Notes: generated from the letters alone by a model not told the origin. DNA of 64,000 bases from Unio delphinus (GCA_029339505.1 JAQISU010000025.1:4165001-4229000), one strand, 5' to 3'. Shown: positions 46,548 through 59,187, counted from the first letter of the stretch. Program-made: numbers and translations.

Positions 46548-46770
46548 CTATGATGTATGCAGTGTGGCAGTTTGTAGTGATGTCAAGTAATGGGGCAACC
46601 TGCCACATTAAGACGTCATGTCCCACCAAGTCACATTATCATCACACCGGGCTGACCAATCATAACATGAACCTCTTCATGCTGCGCGCCAAGTAAGTCA
46701 ATTGCTATTACCATTGATATCAGTCGTTAGTATAACTCAGCATGGACGCACTCTCTCTAGCATCTGAGGC
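46548..46770 (-). mobile_element. tRNA-derived SINE, family 2
   Basis: The tail 'gatgtatgcagtgtggcagt' and 'catgtcccaccaagtcacat', then 'cgggctgaccaatcataaca' and 'catgctgcgcgccaagtaag', in the same order as the copy at 17110. The tRNA head is badly decayed. Confidence 0.75.
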
Positions 46771-47459
46771 AGATATTCAAACCACATAGTCTGAAAATTG
46801 TTGTATTTGGTACTAGCACCCCAAATGCAATGGGGCTTTGGCATCTCTAGACATCGATTACATATGCAACCAACTAAAGCATACATTAATGGAAATTGCA
46901 GTCTCCAACAGACTTCAGAGTAGACAAAGCAAGTACAATTTTCTCTTTAGAGAAATGGCAATTTGGGAGAGAGTGAGAGATAGTCTTGAAAATTTGGCAT
47001 CTAGTTACCCTATAAATCAACCAGAAACATGCTAGTCAACACTGTTTTTTTTTTGTTGTAAGAATGATATATACAACATCAATATCAGGGTGGACACCTT
47101 GTATTGTATTATTGGGATTCAGTGTATCAAATTCCAACTACTTCCAACTAAAATTATAGTGCCATGTTTCTGACATGTGAGAAACCATAGCATTACTGGC
47201 ACCTGATACATTCGTATTCGTTGATCACAATTTAACGACATTTTATATAGGACAAACTCGCTACAACTAAATAAATAGTTGGAAATAATCCGTTCCGCCA
47301 GAATAAGTCTGTTTAAAAAACCAAACCGTCAGAAATATATCATCATATTTTGAGAATTGATAGGGGGAAAAAGGAATCGGAAATATTAATATTTAACTTA
47401 ATTATGGAATTATATGATATACAATACTGTTTTGGTTAAGAATTTTTGTACTTCACAAA

Positions 47460-47565
47460 CTAACAGTCAAATACAGTATCTATAGTCAAATGCACTGATT
47501 ATAGTCAAACGAAATAAAAATAGTCAAATGCAGCTAATATAGTCAAATGCATTTAAATGGATTCT
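47460..47565. repeat. Minisatellite, ~19-bp unit, about 5 copies
   Basis: 'agtcaaat(g/a)ca' recurs at regular 18-23 bp spacing, with one 'agtcaaacga' variant. Confidence 0.85.
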
Positions 47566-47689
47566 TAGTCCATCTGCAAAGAATGTTCTATTTTCAACGG
47601 ACATGGGATGCCGTAACATTGCTTGTTAAAAACAGCTAAAGGATTGAATACAGTGGATTAAACGTTGTGTCTATTGTTGACTGTTGACA

Positions 47690-48065
47690 TTAGTTAGTCT
47701 CGATAGACGATAGAAGTGCGCCCATGAGGCCAGTCATGATTGGTGGTTGTGCAGCGTCTGTAGTCGCTCTGTTGCCCAACACAGGAGTAACAGTCCATGC
47801 TGCACATGCTGCTCTTGAAATTTGAGTCTGGTAACTTTTGTAGGTGATACTTCTTCCTCGAGATCGTATTTCATCAGTTAACACACGTGGCTTGTCCTCT
47901 TCAGCTTTCAAACCAGTGATCAGAGCATGCCATTAGCTGGGCCAGTTTAGAGCAAGCTCTTCGCAGGTGTTAGCATGGATGTCAGCGGTTTTCGTGTCGC
48001 GCTTGAAGACATCCTTGAAACGGATATGTGGCCGTCCGATCGAGCTTTTGACAGAGGAAAGTCCT
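47690..48065 (-). pseudogene. LINE reverse transcriptase C-terminal tail
   Basis: On the minus strand 'GRPHIRFKDVFKRDTKTADI' and 'CEELALNWPS' precede the 73-codon frame 'KAEEDKPRVLTDEIRSRGRS'. The 'GRP..RFKD..KRD' pattern is the conserved C-terminal tail of RTE/jockey-like LINE polyproteins in aquatic invertebrates. One in-frame stop lies at about 47930. Confidence 0.65.
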
Positions 48066-48373
48066 TTTATCATTAGGTAACTTAATATCATTATATGTTG
48101 CATAGGTAAGAATTAACATCTAACACGCACGCAACATTTAATTTATCAACTCAAAAGAGACCCACACATCCAAGGCTACACGTCACAGATATATACAAGT
48201 GTAAAACAAAAAGACGTTTGAAAGGAGATCAACACATACTGGGTGAAGGCATTATATCCTCTCTTTTATTTTATAGTGCGGAGGTGGGTGTTGTCCTGGG
48301 GTATTTTTTATTTATACTGGATATAATTTATAGGTAAATTTCCTTAAGCAACGGTACCAGACCCACCCTCTCC

Positions 48374-48375
<2 letters not shown>

Positions 48376-48435
<60 letters not shown>
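48376..48435. repeat. (CT)n microsatellite
   Basis: About 29 units. The Arg/Glu minus-strand frames over it are artefacts. Confidence 0.98.
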
Positions 48436-48439
<4 letters not shown>

Positions 48440-48440
<1 letters not shown>

Positions 48441-51400
48441 TTGACAGGATAGAGAAAGTGTGGCCTTGATGTGCAATTATCTGCAATTTGCTCAAACCAT
48501 ATGAGGTCTTTACTGATATTAAAAGCAGAATCTCCACTGCGCACTAAAATCCAAAAACATGCTCTAAATTGATAACATTGTCAACGGTAATATCCAAACA
48601 AATTAGGACCGTAAAATCTTGCTTGTAGACGACTACCTAATTTTTACACAGTGCGGTTACTGTAAATTACACCCAAAAAATGTCAAAATAAAAAAGGGGT
48701 GGGAAGGACGGAAACGTTACAATGCGTAAATACATCTAATTGCATATAATTTGGCACATATCATTTGTTTGGTTTTTTTTTTGTTTTTTTTTTGTTTTCT
48801 GTTTTTGCTTTTAGCAGGCCAGTTTTACTCCAAATGTTAACAATCTAAGAAATCAGCTGACTGTAATGCGGTAATATGATTCGAAGGATACTGCAAAAAA
48901 AATACTGCCAAACGTGGTGTAATGGGGTATAACCTCTTGTTCCTGGGATCAGTGGAGCAGTTGTATTGTAAGAAATTAACGATTCACGGCGCCAAATGTT
49001 GTCATTATGAACCAATACGGTATGCTAACTTGTAATATGTTTGATGCTATATTCTAATCATGTGTTTAGGTTTTGTCTGTGTAACTTGTGATATATCAAG
49101 TTTATAAATAAAATATTAAAACTTGTAGTAACTGACTTTGCATTTGTTATACGTCAAACTAACGAATAATTTCAGTAGTTATCAAATTGCAAAATACAAT
49201 GACGAAGAAGGAAAGCAGATCTTGACAGTAATGCAGAAGGAAAGAAACACTCTGAAACTGCCACGTCCAATTTGCATGAATTAAGAATACAATATACATG
49301 AATAAAGTTTTGAAAGAGTACAATCAAGCAGCCATTTACAATAATGCATCAAGGAAGATAAGAACAATTATGTATATAATTATGGCGATAATCCTCCTTC
49401 ATACAAATATACCTTGGTTTAAGGAAAAAATGTTTTCTGAGAAACTTGGAATTTTAAGAAATCTGTCTAAATTGATTGATATTATTTAATCAAATTTCGT
49501 TAATTTTCAAACCAAAGTTACTCGAGGTGTTTATTACTGTTCTCTTTTTCTGTTCGTTTTTTTATGTTTTGTTTTGGTTTTTCTTTCTAATTATTTCATT
49601 GTTTTTATATTAAGAAATGTACGGACGAGAAACGTACTGCAGTATTTACTATAGACAGGTTATCCGTATTTAGTTCTTTATTAGATGTCTTCCAAAATAT
49701 AACAATGTCTTTCTAATGAAGGATCCACGTGGTCTTATTTCAGTGAAGCAACGACTAATAATGTAACAATAATGTCAATCTGAGTTCTAGTGCATTTTCT
49801 GTGAAAACATATATTCCATGACCGTTGTACATGAGTACAAAATGAGATACTTATATTTTCGTCAAATGTTGTTTATTGAGTTAAATAAAGAAAGTATTTT
49901 GTCTTGTTTTGCTACATGTGGAAAAATGTACTTCATGATAGCGTTTTAAATTTGTTCAATATCCATCAAAATTATATTCCCCCAATGTAATGCAAGAACT
50001 TTTTCTTTTGATACTGATACTAAATTAACACTGAGACCGTTTGATTTTACGAATATTGATTTCAGACTCACTGATACTGGAATTTAGAATCGGTTGGTGC
50101 AAAATTATATTCAGTTTTTCATTTGAGCATCATGCACGTTACATGTGGAATTAACAGCAAACCACATATTGAATATGTGGACTAGACACTAAGCCCACGT
50201 TACATGTGTGGAACAAATGAACGCGTATGCTACAAGAAGGAAATTAATACAAAGCTCAACTTAAATGTATGAAATTAACACCAAGGCAACGGTATGTGTA
50301 TGTAATGAACATCTTGCCTATATTCCATTTATGAAATGTATGCCAAGCCCATCCTTTCTAGGATATTTGATAAAATATGTATTGTTGTTGCTTTAGTTGT
50401 CTGTGTAAACGTTAATAACATATGTAAGCATCCGCTTGTGTCGTTGGTTATGACATGAAATTTCACTTGTTATGGTTATCTAATTATATTTTAAAGACAT
50501 TTCAAAACGCGTCAGTTCATGTATAAATCATCATTGTATTTCGTTACATGTTTTAGGCTCTTACAAAACGTGACAAGAAAAAGCGAAGACAACAAGCTTC
50601 GTAAATTTAACCAATAATTCATAACCACTAGATAAACAAGGCAACAAAGATAAAAAGAACTTAGGGTTTAATAAATCAAATCCAGAAAAAAAAATCAAAG
50701 AATGAACAAAATAGAAGTCCTAGTATTTAAAGGTTCTAAGTGATTCTGAGTTCGAGTCCCGATGAAATCCAAAATCAAAGGCGATGACTTATGATGAGGT
50801 CAGCGTCGTATTGATGTTCCAACAGTTATTTGCTGATTCACAGAAAATAATATTCCATTATTTTAATTACGTGCAAATCTAAATAAAGATCTTTGTCCAA
50901 GAAATAATTTAGAGTACTAGTATTTCTAGGGAAAACAAGCTAGAAATCCAAATAAATTAAAGACAACAAACTAATTTGCCCCATTTAGGTCACTACATAA
51001 AACACTTAAACCAGTCAAGTGTTAAGGCAGAATAATTAGTATTTCTCCAAACCTCAGTAATACATATAAATACAACGCAAAAGAGATGCCCGGATGTGGG
51101 TTAGTCTTCAGCACAAACCAGTGTTTGTAACAACTGATACATGTTCTTTGTCACTTGCTCCATGTACAGCCTCGATTGCACCTGCTGAATCTTACTCTGA
51201 AAACAAATAATAAAATAAAACGTTGTTTACTACAATTCTTACTGGTTCTAAATCAAGGTCAAGAACTAGGTTAGAATTCATTCAATGATCCTATTCAGTT
51301 GTTTACGCAAAAAAAAAAACAATCAGTAAGAACTGAACTATATTCCAATAAATACAGTTATATTACAATATTAAGTAATGGAATAAAAAAATGTTTTGAA

Positions 51401-51470
51401 CTGACAAACAAACAATTAAATTAAATTAAATATAAATTATATAAAATATACATAACACTTTTTTTACTGG
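48440..51470. other. Intergenic, nothing assigned
   Basis: No supported gene. Weak degenerate repeats 'cacgttacatgtg' occur at 50136 and 50198, and a possible dispersed repeat at 50580-50960. Confidence 0.3.
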
Positions 51471-51472
51471 AC

Positions 51473-51580
51473 CCCAGGTGTCCGAGTGATCTAAAGCGCT
51501 CGACTCGGGTGGCCGATCACTGCCATATAATCTCTGTCCGCGTTAGTTCGAGTCTCGGGCTGGTCATTGAGGTTATGTAT
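51473..51580 (+). mobile_element. tRNA-derived SINE head, family 1-like
   Basis: 'ccaggtgtccgagtgatcta' and 'aagcgctcgactcgggtggc' with B-box-like 'agttcgagtctcgggctgg' resemble the head at 1753. The body and 3' end are not found. Confidence 0.65.
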
Positions 51581-51599
51581 AAAATCCTTCAAGTAGATG

Positions 51600-52889
51600 T
51601 CAAGGTGATTGTTGCTTGATATGCGTGTAGAAAAAGTACAATTTCGAACCCATTCAATAATTGTCTCGTGTAAGAACCTATTGAGGACCTTCATTTGCCT
51701 CTGCTTATTAAATTATAATCGTAATGTAATACTTGGCAGATAAAGAATATAGCAATGCACCGATATGCGTATATATTATTCTATTATATATTATACATAT
51801 GAAGTCATACGCTGATTTACTATGCCAATGCAATTCCGAAATGAACATAAGACTATCGAATTTGCATCCTTTGCCTGTTTTTATTGTGGGGGGTTGTTGT
51901 TATTTTTTTTTAATTATTTTTTTATGTTGTGGGGGGGGGGGAGTTGTTTCGGTGTTTGTATTGGTTACTTCAACATTTACGTTATCAAAACATGTCCATC
52001 CCAAATGTTGTTTCGCTTTGAGTAATATCAGAAAGGAATACAAATTCTCTTGGAACTTGGGGTTTATTTTAAATACGACTTCTCTCTATTACAATTATTA
52101 AAATCAGAAAGAACAAATTTATATCATAAAATGTATGCTATCAATAGTTCACTTGTAGAATGGTATACGGTAGTAGGATTGCGATCGTGTACTGTATCTT
52201 ATAATGGATGTTTCGATTGAGACCCGCCAGCTGGTTAGGTATAACTGATTATTGAACGCAACAGGACAGAGCCTATACCCTGAACACCATATTTCAAATA
52301 TTATTCTCCCAGGATCGATATATCCTGTAAATGTTCATGGCAAGGGTATTTAAGTATGGGCATAATTACAGGCTATATGTTAGGCTATTGTTGAAAGTAT
52401 CATCTACTCGAGGACATAACGTATGTTGTTTCGTCATGTATACTTGATGGAAAGTCTCTAAAGGGTAGCTGTATTATGTATCCTTTTCATATTTTCATCG
52501 TACACGCGTTTTTACTCGAGGTGATAATGCAGTCCCTTTGATCCAATGACTATTTAGAAAGTACACGTTGTAATGGTGAGCTGGATACACGATCGGCGCC
52601 GGTAGGGAAACTGTACCAGCCAGACTGCAGATTTATGGGTGGTGTATAGGATGGATTTCCCTCTTGAAATAGGAGACTGACTTAAGGACTGAAATGACAA
52701 CATGGTAATATGAACAGTATGCGAATGGATATTTTGATGAAGGATTAAGGTAAAATTACAGAATTTTCGGATATACTTCATTTACGCCAGAATATTTATA
52801 CTTGTGTAATGACAAGATTTCTAATTATACAAGGAATGTATTGCCTAATGGAGTAACTAATAGTGAAAAGGAAGCAATACAGTCTTTCA
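51600..52889. other. Intergenic/5' flank of glycosyltransferase exon
   Basis: No gene supported. The promoter of the following exon is expected here, but no clear signal was seen. Confidence 0.3.
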
Positions 52890-53194
52890 ACATGAGGATA
52901 CGTATCATTGTTAAGTTTTTCATCCTCGTTATTGTCATAGGAATTTCAGTTATTCTGATGTCAAATAAAGTAATTCCGACTGGATATGCAGTGTGTATGA
53001 CATATGCAAAAATGGTCTTTGCAAATGTAATGTGACTGGTGAACATTTTGAATCTTTGAATAATACATCATTGAACGATTCCGTTTTGGAGGACCTGGCA
53101 TCGAAGTCTTTACAGAAAAAGATAGCGGAATCCAAAACAGATGATAAAACTTATCAGAAGCTTGCGTTGTGCCCAGAAACACCGCCAAACCTAG
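52890..53194 (+). CDS. First exon of a beta-1,4-glycosyltransferase-like gene
   Basis: ATG at 52890 begins a short basic cytoplasmic tip and a signal anchor ('IIVKFFILVIVIGISVILM'), the start expected of type II Golgi enzymes. In the +1 frame downstream the stem 'CKCNVTGEHFESLNNTSLND' with N-glycosylation sites leads to 'LALCPETPPNLG', ending at a strong donor (ctag|gtaagt). 'CPE.PPNL' just before the catalytic domain is typical of beta-1,4-galactosyl/N-acetylgalactosaminyl-transferases. The frame change near 52980 may be a real lesion, a sequencing error, or a sign that the coding exon starts elsewhere. Downstream exons were not found before the viral copy at 54.98 kb. Confidence 0.5.
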
Positions 53195-53300
53195 GTAAGT
53201 TATTAACTTGTTGTGTCTTTCATGCAAAAACACTCAACCTTTGTACACAGCTAGTTTATAATTAGATACATTATAAGACGTAAACAAAATCTGCAAAACA

Positions 53301-53303
<3 letters not shown>

Positions 53304-53370
<67 letters not shown>
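53304..53370. repeat. (GA)n microsatellite
   Basis: About 33 units, 110 bp past the exon donor. Confidence 0.98.
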
Positions 53371-53371
<1 letters not shown>

Positions 53372-53374
<3 letters not shown>

Positions 53375-54117
53375 GAAACGGGGCACGTGGGGAGGATTTT
53401 CTCTTTAAAAGCCTTTCTCTATAAGAGTATTATCTATAACACTAATTTTAAAATGACAGCAGTGATGTTCAGATGGGACGGCAGAGAGGTATAATTTGAA
53501 ATTTAGACAAGCAGGGCGTAATACAAAGACTTTAAACTAAACTCACTGTTGATAGAAGCGTTTATTCAGGAGGAGTAGCACATACGTCATTTTTACTTAG
53601 AACCAACTAGATATTGCGATAAATATTTATTGAGTTTTCATGACAATCTTTAAAGTAGTTAGGAACGTAAGTGAAAAACAATTTGTGCCACCGGACTGCT
53701 TCGTGAAGTGCATCACACCATTCCCAAATATATTTGGTCTCGAACCGTTAGAGCCAATAAGCAGTGATGTCCACCATTTTAGAATAAACACATGCTGTAT
53801 GACTTTCCTGTAGTCAATTGACGCTTACAAATAAATCGTCAAGAGAAAACCATCGCGATAAATCTTAAATATGTCATCATTATGACCGTATATGACAGGA
53901 TTACCGCTGCAACGACAATCTTCAATCTTCTTAGGTCACACTTTATTTTTGATGAGATAATCTTCTAGATTGTACCATGGGATTTCATGATTCCACAAAT
54001 ATAATGACTATACTATTCCGTACATCTGATTGAATATTACATCCGATTTAATATATATATATATATATATGTGTGTATATATATATATGTATGTATATAT
54101 ATATATATGTATGTATG

Positions 54118-54211
<94 letters not shown>

Positions 54212-54970
54212 ATTGTGTGTCAATATTATATTGTTTTTGGTTTCATTACATACTATTGTAATATAAATTTATTCACTAGAGATGATAATGATTCAGAAAA
54301 TCGGTTGGCCTGAATTATTATTTTGTAAACAAGTAATGTTGACCTAGATCCTGACCTTGACTTAAGGTTGGTGGTAACCAAATAAAGAGGTTTCATGATT
54401 AGATTTTATCAAGGTCAAGATGGCACTAACGAATCAAGTAGTTAACAACTTGAACTATTTGTATTTGTAAATGATTAGTTCTCGTCAGAATCATGTTAGG
54501 AGTACGTAATATCACATGAATCCTCACCCACGTTGTGATTTTGCAATTCTGGGGTGGTTTTCAAAACTGGGTATTAGATTACGAGCTACTTTTTATTGAA
54601 ATATTCTTAGTTTTCGGGCATTTACAAGGACGTTAAGCCATTTTCTTTGGTTCTTGCCAGTTTTGAATCCATGTTAACTTTTAATCAGTTCACAAATATT
54701 TAACGTATCTATGGAAATATTGATTTGCTCATATATAAATCACTGTTAAAGACAATTTCTACAGTTGTATTCGGATTTCCAACACCGGACTGTTAAATAT
54801 TGTGTTTCTACAAGGAATTGTAGATAATCACAAAACAGAAGCAGCAGGGAGGGCGAATATGACAACTTTTTAGAAGCGTCAATTTGGCAAACAAAGGCTT
54901 CCACCAAAATCGTAAAAAAAAAAATTCCTTTGGGGACGCAAAGTCGTTGTCGCACCCCCTGCTGCTATGG
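53372..54970. other. Intronic or intergenic, nothing assigned
   Basis: Contains the long TA tract listed next. No further glycosyltransferase exon was recognised. Confidence 0.3.
54051..54208. repeat. (TA)n microsatellite with TG/TATG interruptions
   Basis: The longest simple repeat in the window. The first third is mixed with 'gtatgtatg' units. Confidence 0.98.
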
Positions 54971-54984
54971 GGTTAAAAATCCTT

Positions 54985-56432
54985 TTAGGATTTTACAAAC
55001 AGACTAATTTGTAAAACCTCACCTCGTAAATCAGATTATTTGACTGGTAAGTGAGTATAAAATTAATTCTCGTTAACGAATCATTATGACATCGCATATA
55101 GACTGGATTATTTGGATGCTCAATTATTAGAAACGCTGGAGGAGCTGTTGGTGCAAATGAATATAAAATATATACTTGTTGAGCTTGATTTGATATTTCG
55201 AGATTTATTTGATAACTTCCTTCGATAACATCACATACTAAATTCAATGCAATCACCGATGATATTTTGACGTTTTGAGGAGCGATATGCCGCCCGTATC
55301 CGTCTGGGTCATTATTATGCGTGAGAATTGTTGTTGTTTGTGGTTGTTCTATTTTCTTCCTTGCGTTGTGAATCAATCATCGATGGTGTCACTGAGAGAT
55401 TTTTTAGTTCTGGTACAACATATCCTGGAAACTTAAAATCGGGGATATCTTCTACACGTACATTAAGTTTCTTTGCAAATTCTGTTCTCGTTTTAGGGTT
55501 ATTATCACCTAATATAAATTGAATAACTCCCAAATTAAGTAATTCCATGTCAGCGATAATTTTATTACATACCTCCATGTATTTGATGACTTCATCTCGG
55601 TTTGGCTTGATTTTACTAATTTCTATTATGAGTAGATTTTTAATTCTTTCAAAATCGTTTTACATCGCGGTAAATACTTTAGTAATTTCTGATTTATTTA
55701 TTGTCTTATGTGGGTTATCGCCAGTGATTGTATCTAAACAAGCACCACTCAAACGGTTATCTGTTGGCATCAAATATCTTAGATCATTAGGTCCACTAAT
55801 GTCGAAGGGCAGGAGAGAGAGTATTGGATTACGGATTGGGAATAATGGATAAACGAATTGGTGTTTTTTTACCATAACCATGATAATTCTCCTTCACGGA
55901 AACATAATCAGATTTTTGTGGTTCTGGTAGTATTTGATAAGATGCCTGATGTGTTTTCTCAGGCCATCCTAACACGGTTCTTATTGAGATTTGACAGATA
56001 TCTAAGACATATCCGGGTGAGGTTATCTCAATCGCGGATGATAGTGTTGGTTCATGAACTGTTATAGCGATTTCCGATTCTTTTCCAGTAATGGATTTTA
56101 TTCTGCGTTGTAATTCATTATTGATCTGTTCAATTTGGTATGATCCAGATGGTAACGAAACGACGTTCGAATCTGGAGTACCATCGGGTTTAATCTTACT
56201 CGCAAACACCAAGGAATTATTCGGATGTTGACCGCCAAATGATTTTGATTTAATATTACGCCAACTATGGCATACATACACGTAATTGTGCCAGTGCTAT
56301 CTCCTTCACGGGAACCGCAGTAGGGAAATTGATACTGAATTCAGAATTCGTTGAGGTTATTGAGATCATGCTGGTTTTCACCGATGTGGTATTTTCTGCT
56401 ATTCGTTGAAGTAGTTTTTGAGATGTCGCCAT
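54985..56432 (-). pseudogene. V3: minor capsid (penton-like) protein
   Basis: ATG 56432 starts like V2 ('AENTTSVKTSMISITSTN'). It keeps 'SLPSGSYQIEQINNELQRRI', 'ITSPGYVLDICQISIRTVLG', 'VEDIPDFKFPGYVVPELKN' and the C-terminal 'YILYSFAPTAPPAFL', with TAA at 54985-54987. Frame breaks occur near 56270, 55870, 55620, 55320 and 55010. The part 55620-55900 ('FDISGPNDLRYLMPTDNRLS') does not align with the V2 equivalent, while both flanks do. Upstream it is fused to the truncated protease by a deletion. Confidence 0.65.
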
Positions 56433-56504
56433 TGTTATTATATCGTGTTGTTTTTCTAATTTTGACATCGCGGAATTATAAACACGTACCATCGCTAAAT
56501 TCTT

Positions 56505-56778
56505 TAGGCGGCGATAACCCATATGAATCGAAATGAACAATTGCACGCGGATCAATCGCGTATGCAACCCAGTGAGTTCCAGGCCCACTGCTGTTATCAA
56601 AATTAATGATACCGGTTTCAACGCTGTTTTGTTGTTGTGGTAACTGATCTTTCATAAAGACACCACTAAAGTTTCTTATCGCTAGTTTTTTTTTAGCAGC
56701 ATAGAGTAAATGAAAATTTGACATGGGAACTATTGTTTGTAAACTGTTCCTAGTCTCATGCCGTTTCCGCTGTACCAT
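56505..56778 (-). pseudogene. V3: truncated adenain-like protease
   Basis: Shares 'FSGVFMKDQLPQQQNSVETG' and 'IINFDNSSGPGTHWVAYAID' (catalytic His) and 'HFDSYGLSPPKEF' (Asp) with V2. Directly after this block the sequence jumps to the segment before the minor capsid gene, so the Gln and Cys half is gone. Inactive. Confidence 0.75.
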
Positions 56779-56959
56779 GAATACGGAGTTCCTGGTAGTA
56801 TTAGACCTTTTTCTGATCGTTTCTTTTTTTTTTGGTATCCCTGTCCGGTAGCTTTCTTCAGTGCCATCCCTGTCGCTGTACCAACGGCTCCTAGCGCGGC
56901 GACTTTTGCTACCGCTGGAGCTGCTGCTGCAATTAATGCTAGTAACGCAGCGAAAAGTG

Positions 56960-57208
56960 TGATTATACCACCTTATTTTATCATGTTCTTAATCGCAGCC
57001 GCAGAGAGAGTTATCTGAACAACCTTTTATCTTTTATGGCATCGTTGAAGTGTTTATCTGACGAGCTGTCAATGACAGTTTATTCTGACTACCAGACATC
57101 TGATTGTGCTTCAGCGATATTTTGGTTCCACATTGTTTTATCTGATTCCGGTCGCAATTTTTTAATTTGACCAGGAGTTAACGTAACACTAACATGACTA
57201 TTTGACAT
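56960..57208 (-). pseudogene. V3: short basic/Ala-rich viral protein
   Basis: ATG at 57208 ('NSHVSVTLTPGQIKKL'), then frame-broken repeats ('VWLTARQINT'-like). An Ala-rich segment and a Lys-rich tail continue to about 56820 in another frame. Same gene as 28508 in V2. Confidence 0.5.
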
Positions 57209-57270
57209 TATATTAATAACAGACTGATCTAATTGCTACATTACATATTTTTGAAAATATTATATATTTT

Positions 57271-58675
57271 TTAAAAATATTGCATATTTTCCACTGGTGC
57301 ACAACTACTTTCATTCGTCCACCAACACCTTCGAGTAGCATTGATTTGTCACTGAGAATTACATGAACTGCTCTGTAACCAGGATGAGAAAGATCAGCGG
57401 TTACACGAGCTCCAAAATATATGTCAACGATCTATTGTCTGATTAAGTCAAGATGTTCCAGTGGAAAGTAGTATAGGTTTTTGAAATCCCATTGTGATAT
57501 TTGCAAACCGGTATCTACATTATTATCGCGTCCCATAAATGATAGCAAACGATGATACAAGCATGCTATTTGGTTTTGTTCGTAATTAAGTAAAATATCC
57601 TCTGTTGGTTCTTGTTGGCCGTTTACACTCAACTAGACTTCATTAACACCAAATTTATCAAATATCATATGGCTGCGTAATTGTGAACCCAAACGCGCTT
57701 TATCCTGTAACGCAACAAATATATGCCGCTTCGTAGAAACACCTTGTTTTGATGCCAGTTGCCAAGTAAATGTGCCATTATCAATACTATATATGATATC
57801 CGAGGTAGTGGTTAGCCAACGTAGTAATGATATGCCGCCTGTACTCATAAATGATAGCAATTTTTGCTCTACGGTAATCGATGGATTCATTACTGGCATC
57901 CACAGTGTTAGTTTTGTTATATTCACCTTGCCACGGTCATTATCCGGAAATGCAGGATCTGCTGGAATTCTTCAGATTGCGTCATTATCATCACCTTTTC
58001 ACACTAAGGCTACTGTGTGCTTCGCTCCATAGATAACGTTTCTAACATTTCTGCAGAATCCAAATATATGATGTAGTGGAATCGCGCATGAGAATAATCT
58101 ACGATTTCCTTCCAACATTGATATACGTGTTGCAGCTCCTAGGTTGTAATTAGGATCATTATTTATAATCATATTCTCGGTATCGACATTAGCAGCACCA
58201 GCCTGAGTTTTTGGTTGCCTTATAATATATGGAGTCGGTCCAGCGCGATCATTAATATCTTTAGCAAACATCATAGCTGGACCTATCGATCTTGCATAAT
58301 CGTCAGAGTATCTTGCCAACCCCACTATTGTTGTGGAAACATCAACATCATGTTCTATTGATTCAATCTGTTTTCCGTCAATCATGTATCTAGCGCTGTT
58401 AAATAGCGCCATGATACCATTATTGACAAAACCGACTTTGGCACCAGGTGCATATGGTGTATCAGATGCAACATTTCTTAAATTTCTCCTTCTACTTCGA
58501 TAAACGCTTCAGAGGGTAGAAAGAATTTGCTGGTATCATGGACTTGAAGTTCGATTCTTGATCGAAGATTCGGTTGCACTGCATGATAGGAAAAATACTG
58601 ATAATTAAGTAGAGAATCATTCTTGGGCATTGGGACGTCCATATCAAACGTTGGATCAGGAGCCGATTTGAACAT
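57271..58675 (-). pseudogene. V3: major capsid protein (double jelly-roll-like)
   Basis: ATG 58675 ('FDMDVPMPKNDSLLNYQYFS'), TAA 57271-57273 after 'VENMQYF', three codons longer than V2. It keeps 'RSRIELQVHDTSKFFLPSEA', 'NNGIMALFNSARYMIDGKQI', 'FGFCRNVRNVIYGAKHTV', 'VMNPSITVEQKLLSFMSTGG' and 'FMGRDNNVDTGLQISQWDFK'. The longest open piece is 137 codons (58412-57999). There are breaks near 58480, 58000, 57630 and 57430. A deletion shortens the 'YPIYYF' strand region present in V2. The reading lesions differ from those in V2, so the two copies decayed separately. Confidence 0.65.
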
Positions 58676-58679
58676 ATTA

Positions 58680-59124
58680 TTATATATTTCTTGATCTAAG
58701 TCGTGATCTCGCTCGCGATATCAGGCCACTTCCCGCTTTCATGTTTGCAGCAATATTATCCTGGACGCTGCTCAGTGATGCTATTTTGAAATCCACCGCG
58801 TTATTTATGATTTTACTAATACTCTTGGACGTAATTTCCGTAGATGGTAGTGGCCCTTGTTTTTTTATTACCGGTTTTCTTCGCCGCCGAACTAACGCTA
58901 CTAGTGTTTCTTTAGCCGCAGAAAATGCCCTCCCGGCAACATCACTACCATCAAGAGCTTTCATTGACAATTGTTTTGCGATTGGTGCTATTTTGGAACC
59001 ATTCTTGCAAATAACCCTGCACTGGTATTGCCGAGAAAATCTCCATAGTACGCTCTATAAACTGGCAATCGTGAGTTTACTACATAGACCATAGTTGGTG
59101 TGCTGTGGTTGTAGTGTATAATCA
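58680..59124 (-). pseudogene. V3: Gly-rich basic viral protein
   Basis: ATG at 59124 and 'TMVYVVNSRLPVYRAYYGD', matching V2 at 30505. After a break near 59010, 'LVALVRRRRKPVIKKQGPLP' and 'IAANMKAGSGLISRARSRLR' follow, ending in two stops just before the capsid ATG. This shows where the gene normally ends and that the V2 extension is secondary. Confidence 0.55.
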
Positions 59125-59187
59125 TCTTATTTAAATGCTATTTAGCTAATCGTAAAAATCCGTAGGATTTTCAACGAAGTCATCAAA

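Larger units (their letters stand above)
46301..46910. repeat. ~120-bp direct duplication split by GT repeat and SINE
   Basis: 46301-46420 and 46791-46910 share 'gcatctctagacatc', 'caaccaactaaagcatacat' and 'ggaaattgca'. Between them lie a (GT)n tract and a family 2 SINE. Confidence 0.8.

Noticed and set aside
48328..48544. Arg/Glu-repeat minus-strand frames
   Set aside because: Produced by the (CT)n microsatellite.
51733..52101. 122-codon plus-strand frame
   Set aside because: It crosses poly-T and poly-G runs and lacks any motif, so it is a chance frame.
54030..54313. Tyr/Ile-repeat plus-strand frames
   Set aside because: Produced by the TA repeat.
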